A DNA stretch of 64,000 bases, taken from Wuchereria bancrofti. Lineage: Eukaryota > Nematoda > Chromadorea > Rhabditida > Onchocercidae. The translations under genes were made by a program, and so were the position numbers. The notes below the pieces were generated by a model that was not told the DNA's origin, ran no database searches, and was given only the letters and a program-made list of their open reading frames with translations. The stretch lies in NCBI GenBank assembly GCA_005281725.1, contig SSBO01000012.1:21034779-21098778 (forward strand), read 5' to 3'. Positions within the stretch are counted from its first letter, which is position 1. Each line of letters begins with the position of its first letter. This document shows, piece after piece, positions 11,001 to 22,046 of the stretch.

Positions 11001-14000
11001 TGGATTCTCATCTATCTGTTATCTTTAATAAAACTGAAATACATATTATCTATCTGTCATCTTTAATAAGACTGAAATATATAATCAGTGTATCAGTATT
11101 TAGTGATAATTGATAGAGAAAAAAAAATTGCACCGCATAAAATTATTCCGGAATTCTTTCATTGCTGCTAATGTTATGCATGTTCCATCTAATATATTTG
11201 TTGTTATTATAGCCTAAAAATGAGAAAAAAATATCGACCGGTTTTTTTATTTTTTTTTATATTTCTAAATACTGTTACAATGTGAAATGAATAATATTAA
11301 ATTTAACAAATTGTTAATAACTAAATAATAATGAATGTTTATGCAACTTTATATCGTTTCCATTATATAATTTAATCTTATTATTTTTATTTAAATATTG
11401 AAATAGTAGTTGAGCAGAATATTATCATTGAATAGTAATTGAGCAGAATATTTGTTTAAATCTAACTAATCCTTGAATAATTTTGTTATGAGGAAAAAGT
11501 TTACAAAAAATTTGTTAATCATTTTGTGCAAAGGAAAAAGACAAAGAATTTGTTTATTTTGGCTTTATTTATCACCTAACTTACACTTTTCTATCTTTGT
11601 TTCTTATCAGATTAATTTAATTTCATATTGCAATTTAAAATTGCTCAGGGAATGAAAGAGAAAACCTGAAGTGCAGCAGTGACCCAAACTTTTAAGTCCA
11701 GAAATTTTTGCGGATTCGGCGAAAAGCCTTCTGCTATTGAAGCAAGCGTATTTTGAGAACCAGCTTTAGCAGTTGCATAAATAATACAAATTAGCATGCA
11801 AAGTTGCGGAAATATCACAAGAAATCGAGCTATCTGAAACAAGGTCAAAGGTTCAAACAAGATCAAAGATTCAAAGGTTGAAATGAGCTAAAATTTTACT
11901 TTTAATCAAAATAATTGGTTTAGAACTGGAGAAATTAAAAATTGAAATTTGATTACTTCTAATTAAAGTTTATTCAATCATATTATTACTTTAGCATAGA
12001 AACGTATTCCAAGAATTGCAATTACAGCAATGATTGCTTGCTCGATAGATGCCGAAACGATGAAAAATTCACTTATATTCCCAGCTTTATTAATTTTCTC
12101 CATCCTAAATATTAAAAATTAGATTGTAATCATTTAATTTTTAAAAAAAAAATCAATAATAAAAACAAAAAATCAATTTCATATCTTTCATATTTATTTG
12201 AATAGTTTAATTGCTTAATTCTATAATAAATATTTATCAGTCTATTCTATCATACCAATAAATATTTGGTGGAAATTCACGAAGTGCTTCAGAAGTTGTT
12301 GTTAAAGCTATTACAACTTGTTCCCATGTATAATTTGAATTCATTAATATTTGATCATTTTTGAAATTATAACATTTTGAGTAGTACTGATAATTACCAA
12401 TTGCCTCATTACATTTTACATATGGATCATAACAAGACGCTAAAAAGTTTTGCATAAAAATTGAAGATTGTTCTGATTAAAATGATTAGTCGATGATAAA
12501 TCTAATTAATATTATTTTGAAATGAAATCTAGCTTGTTTTTAAAAAAATTAAATTCAATATTTATCGATAATTTCTAATTTCTGTTTTGATTTATGAGTT
12601 CGATTTGAAAAAAAGAAAAACAAGATTTTATTTGAAAAGATATAAATAGATTATCATATATCAAAAATAAAATTAGTAAAGAAAGTGTTGAATTTTTATT
12701 TCAAATTTAATTTTAGCTAGAAATTTGATTAAAGTTTGTTTATTAAATTTATATATATAGCTATTTTAAATAGCATATATGAAAAGTAATAAATAACAAT
12801 AAAATAATACAAATTACTTAAGCAAAAAATAACAAAGAATGTAAAATTTAATTTTCAAAAAATTATAATTAATTGACAAAAAAAAAAAAAAGAGAAAGAA
12901 AGTTACAATGGCTTTCGTAGACACATTCCAACCAGGTAGTTTGTGATAAGGAACTGAATGCAGTAGTAATACTTTTAAGTGTATGGAAGATACCTATTAC
13001 GGAATATGATAATATAAGACTTTTGCAAATTGCTACTAATAACATTGCAATACCAATTCCTGAAATGTAAACAGTGCGAGAAATTCCTGAAATATAAACG
13101 GTGGGAGAAATTCCTGAAATGTAAACGGTGGGAGAAATTCCTGAAATGTAAACGATGGGAGAAATTCCTGAAATGTAAACGATGGGAGAAATTCCTGAAA
13201 TGTAAAGATAGGAGAAATTCCTGAAATATAAACGGTGGGAGAAATTCCTGAAATGTAAACGGTGGGAGAAATTCCTGAAATGTAAACGGTGGGAGAAATT
13301 CCTGAAATGTAAACGATGGGAGAAATTCCTGAAATGTAAAGATGGGAGAAATTCCTGAAATGTAAACGATGGGAGAAATTCCTGAAATGTAAACGGTGGG
13401 AGAAATTCCTGAAATGTAAACGGTGGGAGAAATTCCTGAAATGTAAACGATGGGAGAAATTCCTGAAATGTAAACGATGGGAGAAATTCCTGAAATGTAA
13501 ACGGTGGAAGAAATTCCTGAAATTTAAACGATGGGAGAAAACGGATACGAACAATTATGGAAACAGCGTTTGGCTAAAGAAATGAACAGAATATGTCGAA
13601 TAATCTAATTAATATGATCATACAGATCAGATCAAGTAATAATGGCATTTCAAATTAAATAATTTAATTAATAACATTATATAAATCAGATCAGGTAATG
13701 ATGATATTTTAAAATAGGATTATGTATATAGTCGTACCTCAAATTATTTTCTTTTCTTTTTTTAAAATTTAGATAAAATTAAACTGCTATTTTTTAAGGT
13801 TTTCACTGTATGTAAAGTTAACTAAATTTTCTTGTCTTCAATTAAAGTAATACTAAAAATATTAACTTATGGTATTCTAAATAATACTGAAAAATACCTA
13901 CCTTCGAAAGCAGGACAGATGTGACAAAAAAGTTGTACTGATGGAAGTGAACTATACTGACCAATGGCATTCTCCAAATACATAATTGGCATTGTAATAA

Positions 14001-15326
14001 AAATAAGACATAACACATATGGGATGAAAAATAAAACTGAAATATACACAATGGAATTAAATTTGAAATACTAAATTGAATTATGTAAACTGGGACTAAA
14101 TTGGAATATACAAGTATAAATTAAAACAAAACTGAAATGTGCAAATTTAATTAAGGCTGATATAACCGAATTCAAATAAAATACAACCGAAATGTTGAAA
14201 TTTAATTGTTTCACATATAATATATGAAAATATTTGCATATTTTTCATTTTCATCTCATTAATTAATAATTTTTCAATTAAATTTATATTTAAATGAAAA
14301 CGAAATTGATTACTTCCACCACTTTCTGAGCAAATAACCGGAAAACGTAGCATATTATCAACGGTGACAAGAAGTGATAAAATGACAAATATATGATCAG
14401 TACAATTGATAAAACGAAATGTTGTTTGATTAAATTGTTGTCGTATTCGTTGTATCTAACAATTACCTTTATTACTTTTCAAATTTTATTTTTTAAAACA
14501 TTTTATAGCAAAGGAAAAAAGCATAAAAAATCTCAAATATATTTAATATATTTATTTGATTTAAGAAATGATTGACTTAATTAACATTAATTACCTAACC
14601 TAGGATATGTATCCAATTCACAACAGCATTTAACCTTTTAGCAAAATAACAATAAATAATTTGAAATGAACAATACACTTTTTGTTTAAACCATTATTTT
14701 CAATCAAGAATTCATGAAAAGTATAAATGGAAAATCGGAATAAAATTACATCATAGTTAAAGATTCCGGCAAATTGTTCCACTTCTATTGGTTCATATGT
14801 ATTTTTGGTAATATTTTCAATTCGTTCCGAGTGACCTTTTCCTAAATTTATTGATTTTTAGAGTTTAATTAAACTAACAAAACCTAAGATGATTCTTTTT
14901 TTTGTCGAATTCGTCAATTAATCGTACGTTTAATTGGAAAGTGTTAAGAAACAAAAGTTTTGAAGAATTTTGAAGAAAAATTGAAATGAGTAGAAATTAA
15001 TTACTCCAATTAACTATTAATTATATTAATAAAATAGAAAACTGTGCACCTAAAAAGCTCATAAATATCTGATTATAAAAGCTAAAAAAGGGCAATTTGC
15101 TCATAGCCGAAATTTTGATATCAATATATTTGCATATTTCATATTAATTGATCAAATTGATTTTTTGAATATTGTAAAAAAAAATGAAAATGCTGAAATC
15201 AATAATCAAAAACTGAAAATAATCACTTTTTTTAGTTTTTGCAGATAAAATTTTTTTACCTTTTGTTTTCTTCCAAGATACTAATTTTTGTTTTTCTTCA
15301 TTTCTTGCTACTATTCTCATTGACAT
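8058..15326 (-). CDS. SLC6-family (neurotransmitter:sodium symporter) transporter, divergent
   Basis: Twelve-TM LeuT-fold plasma-membrane transporter, 664 aa. Exons: 15260..15326, 14750..14841, 14314..14455, 13902..14036, 12925..13059, 12256..12439, 11990..12104, 11666..11833, 11134..11213, 10779..10897, 10207..10340, 9748..9891, 9219..9376, 8859..8928, 8690..8739, 8058..8259. Family marks: NMLRFPVICSESGG (TM1, canonical NVWRFPY), IPYVLCLIF and YLENAIGQ (TM2), ICPAFEGIGIAM before TM3, a Cys-bearing second extracellular loop, VWVTAALQ (TM6), NNFMRDTF before TM7 and KGLAMLWKH before TM8. Oddities: Asp86 precedes the TM1 Asn where Gly/Ala is usual, and the TM8 LDSQF motif reads IGTK (454-457), so the sodium sites may be altered. 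An unusually long, polar N-terminus precedes TM1. Substrate unknown. Confidence 0.9.
9083..9165 (-). pseudogene. Decayed tandem duplicate of SLC6 exon 14
   Basis: Lies in the intron just upstream of the exon at 8859..8928. It repeats that exon's 3' half, its GTAAG donor and about 35 bp of following intron with many substitutions. In the exon frame the copy reads A-C-stop-Y-I-I where the real exon reads A-C-W-Y-I-I: TGG has become TAG. The upstream part and acceptor of the copy are not recognisable. A relic of an exon duplication, perhaps once a mutually exclusive alternative exon. Confidence 0.6.
11010..11082. repeat. 38-bp tandem duplication in SLC6 intron
   Basis: Two near-identical 35-bp copies (11010-11044 and 11048-11082) beginning ATCTATCTGT and ending ACTGAAATA. 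Simple local duplication within an intron. Confidence 0.7.
13059..13543 (-). repeat. Minisatellite of 18 units, each carrying a 3' splice site
   Basis: Eighteen tandem units of 27 bp (units 6 and 11, counted from 13059, are 26 bp) occupy the intron directly before SLC6 exon 5. On the transcribed strand each unit contains TTTACATTTCAGGAATT; the unit nearest the exon supplies the real acceptor at 13059. Thus 17 decoy acceptors with the same core as the true one lie upstream. Units 1-5 are open in the exon frame, each adding nine residues of the type G-I-S-P-T-V-Y-I-S. Units differ mainly by GGTGGG versus GATGGG. Open frames across the array are a by-product of its period and are not a separate gene. 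Confidence 0.95.
13606..13710. repeat. Imperfect 60-bp direct duplication in SLC6 intron
   Basis: Segments 13606-13650 and 13666-13710 share TAATTAATA...ATCAGATCAxGTAAT, with scattered changes. It adjoins the minisatellite in the same intron. Confidence 0.5.
14036..14185 (-). repeat. Degenerate acceptor-like repeats upstream of SLC6 exon 4
   Basis: The true acceptor of exon 4 (TATATTTCAG, ending at 14037) is followed further into the intron by diverged relatives such as GCACATTTCAG near 14135 and CAACATTTCGG near 14190. This resembles a decayed version of the splice-site minisatellite one intron downstream. Confidence 0.35.
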
Positions 15327-18186
15327 TATCTTGTTGATCTTAAAATTTTTTAAAACATTTTAAGAACATTAGAATTTTTGAGATAAACTACAAGAAGTTT
15401 CATTTTTTCTTTAAAAAAAATCATTTTGTATTTAAATTGAATTTATTAAAATGAATAAAAAATAAAATTGTAATGAAATTTTATAATTGAAATAAACGGT
15501 CCTTCCGTATATACTTAAATAGGTAGAACAAAAAATAGATAAATGAATAAATAAATAAACAGCTACTTTCAGTTGATAAACAACCGTCCAATAATGCCTT
15601 AAAACGGATTGATTGTTGTTGATTAATATAATTTACAATTTTACAAGTGAAAGAATTATGCAGATAAAGGAAATTTTAGATATGCAAATGTATTTTCCAT
15701 TAAGCTCGAAACTAATTGCATAAAAGTAAATATGGAATATAAGAGAGAAAAAAAAGCAAAGTAAACAATGAAATTTAACTATGTGTTTGTGATTCAATGA
15801 TTAATTATGTCTCATTAATCTAATCATTTAAATATTTAAAAACACAAGTTAATTAGCTTATTTGAAAAAAAATTAGCACATGCTTTTCAGAATGTATCAG
15901 TTTATACATTTTTACTCATTTCAAACATAAAAACGTAACAATTCGACGAATAAATTGTTATCAAAATATCACAGGCATGTTTTTTTGTTTGTTTGTTTTT
16001 GCTTGTTTATTGATTTATTGCTAATAATTTAACAAAAGAAGATGATTATTAAAGTTTGATTTATAATAAATTCCAAATTAATAACTGATCAGAAGCAAAA
16101 AAAAAAAAAAAAACGACAAAGAGTAAATGACATTTATCCATGCATGCATAATTGCATGCATTGCCATATGTTATTTTGTATTTATTAATTTTTAGTTCTA
16201 CTTTACATTTTTTGTTAATTTGCTTGAAACCAGGCACTTTCGGATACTGCAAAATGAATAAATTCATTGTCGTCTATTTAAATTTATATTTGTAAATTAA
16301 ATGACATTGTTCAATTTGTAGAAATGACAAATTTTATTATTAATGTATCGTTTTTTTCTCCGTCATCAAATAAATTCATTTGCATAGAAAATAATGTTAA
16401 GTGTTTTTTCTTTTTTTTTTTTTTGAAAGGATAATTGGACTATTGGTAATACTTTCATTGGAATATGTATAAATCAATCAATACAATATCGATATTTGTT
16501 TAAACAGAAAAGGAAAATGATTAATCATATTGACAAACGAATTTGGTTACCTTTATTTCAAATAAGTTATTTCAAGTAAGTAACTTTATTTCAAATGAAT
16601 AACTTTTTTAAACAAATTTCGTTGAATTTTATCTCTCTTTTAAACTTTCTCATTTCTTTCTTTCATTGGCCAACGATAGCATTATCATTTGAATTCCAAT
16701 TATCGATGCGATAAAATATGCAATTACTGAAATATAAATTAGAATTTTATTTGAATGTATTAGAATTTTATCTTTTTCTTTCTTTTTTCTTGGTAGGATA
16801 ACACAGATAAAAGAAAAAATTAAATTAAATTTAATTTCATGTAACTTAAATATATTACCATTAATTTTTGCAGGAATAATATTTACGATAAAATAAATTA
16901 GACAAGCAATTATCAATAAGTTAATAATAATCTGAAATTTGAGTTAACTTTGTTCTACTAATATAATTATTTTTGTTAATAATAATAATAATTGTTTTTG
17001 CTTCAGAATATAATATATTTCATAAATAAAACTTCAATGACAACTCTTAATAAGTCATTTCAAAAATTATCAACAAATTTAAAACAGTTTTTAAGATATT
17101 TTGCATAGATGTAAAGAAGAAAAAGAAAAAGATCGTTTAAGAAATCAATGAATTGAAATGAAAAAATTCTATTTTCTTTTCTTTTTTTGTGCAATTCTAG
17201 TTCTATTCTGGCTCATAATTTCAATTTCACGATGCAGAAGTCTATCTCTAAATTTAAATTATTTTAGATAGATGCAACTATATTTTTAAAAATTATGAAA
17301 AAATGATTTTTGAAGTTGTCAATGGATGAGGAAGGAAATAATGATAACAGATAATTTATTAACATAATTTAACTGTTTATTTAAATGTTAAAATAAAACA
17401 GAATTAAATCATTTATTCAGCATTTTCATTTGCTAAAGACAATTAGTTATCTATTCAAATATTAAGATTTAAAAAGACTACGAATTTATCATTACATTTT
17501 ATTCCAAATGCTATTTCCAAATGAAATTTGATATGAAATTTTTGATATTTTTCCTTCTTGAAAATGAATTAAATTTTATTCCAGATTAATTCAGCATATG
17601 CTTCATAATGAATAAATTCAAAAATTACTCATTATCAAACTAGGATTAATTAAGAAATTTTAACGTTAAATTTTACGTGAATTAAATATGATGACAAAGT
17701 TTGAAAAATATTTTAGTTTAGTTTAGTTTTTACTTTTGTTATGTTAATAATAATGTGCATTAGAACAAATCATCATCAAAAACCATCTGTTAATCTTTTC
17801 CTCAAAATACTAACAAATGCTTTTGAGAGGCGGCTTTTTTGTTGTTTACACTATGTGTTTTTTTTTTTTCTTTTACACTTTTTTGCTTACCAAAATTCTT
17901 TATAAATACGAAAAGTGAACAATTTAATGCTATTAAGGTATTTACAGATGAGAAGCATTTCGTTCATGCTAAAATCATTTTACTATTCTCATTTATTATC
18001 TATTCTTTCATAATTTTCTAAAAATTCATTTCAATTATAATTGGACATTCTATTGAATTGTTTATAATTTTGTGCTATTCATTTATACAAGAAATTATAT
18101 GTAAGATTAACTGAAAATTATTTTTGATATTAAATTCTATTTTGTTTTAGCATTGTTTTATCATTTCTCAGTTCAATTAGAGTGAA
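15327..18186. other. Intergenic, SLC6 to aldo-keto reductase
   Basis: Nearly 3 kb of AT-rich DNA between divergently transcribed genes. Apart from the doubtful membrane-peptide gene at 16650-17106, only A/T runs and short unsupported frames are visible. Confidence 0.5.
16650..17106 (-). CDS. Doubtful small two-TM membrane protein
   Basis: Two exon-like segments splice cleanly: 16859..16931 (acceptor ATTTCAG, donor GTAATA) and 16650..16726 (acceptor TATTTCAG, stop TGA), in phase 1. They encode two hydrophobic helices (INLLIIACLIYFIV and AYFIASIIGIQMIMLSLA) and a basic end NERKK. No ATG lies in the first segment; a possible start exon is 17086..17106 (MQNILKT, donor GTTTTA, phase 0), giving a protein of about 56 aa. 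No family is recognised, and hydrophobic frames arise easily in AT-rich DNA, so this may be chance. Confidence 0.25.
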
Positions 18187-21024
18187 ATGATCAATAATAC
18201 TTCAGATAAATTACTAAAAATGTCGGTGCCAGCAATTCGTCTTTCCAGTGGTATAAAAATGCCAATTATTGGTTTAGGAATGTGGTTGGTTCGTCTCGTG
18301 TTATCTTTTTTTTTTTTTTATTTAACAATTTGTTTTAAATTTCTAACTAACGGTACATTTTCCACAAAATCTAAGAAGTGCCAATAGTTTTTTTTTTTTT
18401 TGAAGTGACCTTGATTCTCTTTTGAAGCATAATTATTTTTCAAAAATATTACTCAGGTATTGAGAAGTATTAGTTGAAAATTAAAAGGTAAATTTTTAGT
18501 CCAAACCTGGTGAAGCATCTGAATCAGTTCGATATGCATTAAATAACGGTTATCGGCTAATTGATACAGCTGCTTGTTATTTCAATGAGCAAGATTTGGG
18601 TAAAGTTTTAGATGAAGAATACATCAAACGTGGTAAACTAAAGAGAGAAGATGTTTTCATTACTACAAAGGTAAATTTTAAAAAATAGAATGCATCATTT
18701 CATCTTATCATTTTTATTTTATGTTAATCCAAACCTTTCTTCGTCTTTTTTCTTTTTTTAAATGTACAAAGAAACGAAAACGAAACACTAAATCAGTTAT
18801 CTTATCATTTATTTCAAAAAGTTTAGCTCTTTATTTTCCTTCCAAAATGGTTATCACTAACTTTGTATTTTGTAAATACAAAATTTTCATAGTTTACGAT
18901 TTTGTAATTTTATTAATTTTATCACTTTGAATTTTTAGCTAACAAGAAGTTAAAGTTTTAATAACTTGCTGATGAACTATTAATAGCAATAACAGCAAAC
19001 TGTTAATTGTTCTAAATACATAAACATTAAGTGCAGAAGAAGTAAAAGTTATTTCAAAATGAAAATACTTCTTCACATAATAATACTTCTACATGCACTG
19101 ATAAAAAATATTTTGAAAACAAAACTTAAATTTTGTTTAACAAAAAAAAAAAAAACGAAAAAAAAAGTGATAGAACTTAAGTTTAGTTTTCAAAATATTT
19201 TTTTAACAGTTCATGCAAAATTGCAATAATTTCAAAAATGAAATTTTCCTAAGCAAGAATTTACAATTAATTATTTTGCAGTTATGGTGTACACATAATC
19301 GAGCAAAAGAAGTAGAAGGACAATTATGTCAATCGTTGGAGAAATTACGAACAAACTATGCAGATTTGTATCTCATTCATATGCCAACTTCTTTTGATGT
19401 CAGTTTCTAACTGTTAAGTTAACTTCAATTTTAAACTTTCAATTTATTTGATTTTAGATTTTATCTGATTTAAAAATTTTAAACTTTAAATTTTTATTTA
19501 TCTGTCCAAATGAAAATAAGATGAGAATTAGATCAAATCTAATTTGATATTCTGGAAAAACATTTTGTTACTTTCAATTTTCTTTTATTTTATATGTATA
19601 TATATTTTACAGCATGAAATGAAGAAACCGGATACCTCAGATTCATTGGAAAAGCTGTGGACTGTTAGTTTACTGTCATTTTATCAATTTAATTCATTTC
19701 ATAAGTTTGTTAGTTTTTAAAATTACTGAAAATTATTGTGATAATTTGTATGAGATGGAAATTTTATTTCTTATTAGGGTATGGAAAGCGTATTCAAAAA
19801 AGGTTTGACGAAAGCAATTGGTGTTTCAAATTTTAGTATTAATCAAATTGAAAGAGTGCAAAAGTCAGCGTCCACAAAAATTCACAACGTTCAGGTTAAA
19901 ATTTATGTTTAATTTGTAACATTGTTATTGTTTAAGATGACAGTGTGAAAAAGTCTATCTTTTGGAGAGAAAAAAAAAAGCTTTTCAAAAATTTCGTTTC
20001 ATTTAATTGATGTTTATTTAATTTAAATTTAATTAACACAGCCTTCAAAAACATTAATTTCTGTTAAAATATTTATGGAAACAAAAAATGCATTTTTGAT
20101 TCAATAAAGATTTATTTTATTAAACTTTATGTAATTACAGGTAGAATGTCACCTGTACTTTCCACAATTTGAGTTACACGAAGTATGCAAAAAGCATGGC
20201 ATCTCATTAACAGCATATGCACCACTTGGATCACCTGGACGAGTTGATTGGGAAGTTCCAAAAAGAGGGTAAGATTTCGGGAAATTGAAGAAATAATTTC
20301 AAATTTTTTAAGGTAAAGTTGTATTTTTTACAATTTTTTTTTTTGAAACTTTTGCTTAATTTATTCGTTTGTTAATAATAATAATAGCAACTAAAATTTA
20401 CCTTTTAGAAAGATGCAATGGGCAGAAGCAAAACCAGTTTTAGAGGATGAAATAGTAAAAAAACTTAGCAAAAAATATGGGAAAACTCCAGCTCAAATAT
20501 GTTTACGATATCTTATTGAACGTGGCATTTCTGTCATTCCAAAGAGTGTCAAAGAGCATCGAGTCAAGGAGAATTTTGATGTATTATTATCAATTTTATC
20601 AGATTTAAACTTTTTTTTTTGTTATCAGACTGAAATATGTGAAATTAGCAGATTACATAGCACAAATTAACACTCTCAAGTGATTCGTGAAAATAAATTA
20701 TTCCTTCTTTTATCAGGTATTTGATTTCAAACTTACCGAAAGTGAAGTGGAAGAATTAAAAAATGTCAAGAATTGTCAACGTCTTTTCTTTTTTGACTAG
20801 TAAATTTTTTAAATTATTCTAATGATTATTTTATATCCTNNNNNNNNNNNNNNNNNNNNNNNNNTATATTTTTGGTGGCTTTAGCCTTTCGAAATCTTCT
20901 AAAGCAATCAGCAAATTGTTTGTTTAAAATAATTTAAAAATTTATTTCAAATATTTAACGGATAAATTTATTTTTCAGCATGATCAATCATCCGGAAGAT
21001 CCATTTAAACATGAACGAAGATGA
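18187..21024 (+). CDS. Aldo-keto reductase (AKR1-type)
   Basis: NADPH-dependent cytosolic oxidoreductase of carbonyls and sugars with a TIM-barrel fold. Nine exons: 18187..18288, 18500..18670, 19282..19398, 19613..19663, 19778..19894, 20141..20268, 20409..20580, 20717..20799, 20979..21024, total 987 nt, 328 aa, typical length. The catalytic tetrad is complete: Asp56 and Tyr61 (LIDTAACYF), Lys91 (FITTK), His124 (DLYLIHMP). Cofactor-site segments AIGVSNFS, YAPLGSPG and the IPKSVKEHRVKENF loop are present, and the C-terminus ends HPEDPFKHERR. A second ATG at 18220 would give 317 aa and cannot be excluded. The donor of exon 1 (GTTCGT) is weak. Intron 8 contains a run of 25 N. Convergent with the P-glycoprotein gene. 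Confidence 0.93.
20840..20864. other. Assembly gap (25 N)
   Basis: Run of 25 N in intron 8 of the aldo-keto reductase. The flanking exons join in phase, so no coding sequence seems to be missing. Confidence 0.95.
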
Positions 21025-22046
21025 AAACTGTCATTGATATTAGTTAATATTAGCATTAGTGTTTACTATCATTTGATATTAAATATTTTTTGTCATGGCT
21101 TTTTTCCATTTCTTTTTTTAATTTCTATTAGATTTAATTTGATAAATGATTTTCTGATTTCTGCTTGTGCTATAGCAATGTTTGCTTCACATCTCGTATT
21201 TTGATTATCAGAAGAAAGCAATTATTTATCAAAATATATTTCAAATATCAAATCGAAATTTCAATAAATGATAAATGGTATCGTTTACTGTAAATTAAAA
21301 CAATAAGTAGCGAAATTTTATTGATTGGAAATTTTTGTCTTTATTATTTACACATATAACGACAGCTTTTTAAATTGCAATAGCTTCGGTAATATAAATA
21401 TTTGTTAGACATATATTGAGGAACTAAAATACCACATAGAATTTATTATTATTTCATTTTAATATTAGTTCAATCAAAACAGTACCTAAAGGATTTTAAT
21501 TGAAAGCAGTTTTGGCAGATCGAGCAGATCAGCTCCAATTTTCTCATTCAAAAGATGAAATCTGCCATCTGTCAAATTTTACAAAAGTGAATGTATCAGT
21601 CATAAATAAATATTTACAAATCATTGGTTCATTCCTTTGAGATTTCAGATTGTAATCGAATGTGATTTTTGATTTCTGCTTGCTTTAGAAATCCTTAAAT
21701 CCACAAAAACTATTATAATTATTATTATAATTCAATATATTTTGAAAAAATTATTTTATTAACTTTATTCAATGCTTAAAATTTAATTAAAACTAGAATG
21801 CATATAAGTATAAACAGCAAAATTATTATTGAATTTAAATCATTTTATCATAAACCAATTATCAATCAATTAGACAAGAGACTTTGGAATTAATAAACAA
21901 ATACGAAAAAAAAAAAAGTGATCAGTTTATCAATAAAGTACGAATCAAGATATATGAACATACGAGAACAATAAGTGAGTATAGCCATGGCACTTTTAAT
22001 GAGCAAGTTTTGTTCAAAAAAAAAATCATTTGAAAATTTTAAATTT
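21025..22046. other. Convergent intergenic region
   Basis: Shared 3' flank of the aldo-keto reductase (plus) and P-glycoprotein (minus). An AATAAA at 21263-21268 may serve the reductase. No gene seen. Confidence 0.55.

Noticed and set aside
13036..13554. Long open frames on both strands across 13.0-13.55 kb, and CRISPR-like regular spacing
   Set aside because: The frames come from the 27-bp period of the minisatellite. There are no unique spacers between units, and the array is in an intron of a eukaryotic gene.
17176..17256. Exon-like minus-strand stretch ending in a basic tail and TAG, after a TTTAG acceptor
   Set aside because: Only about 26 codons, with no upstream exon that joins it and no family resemblance; probably chance.
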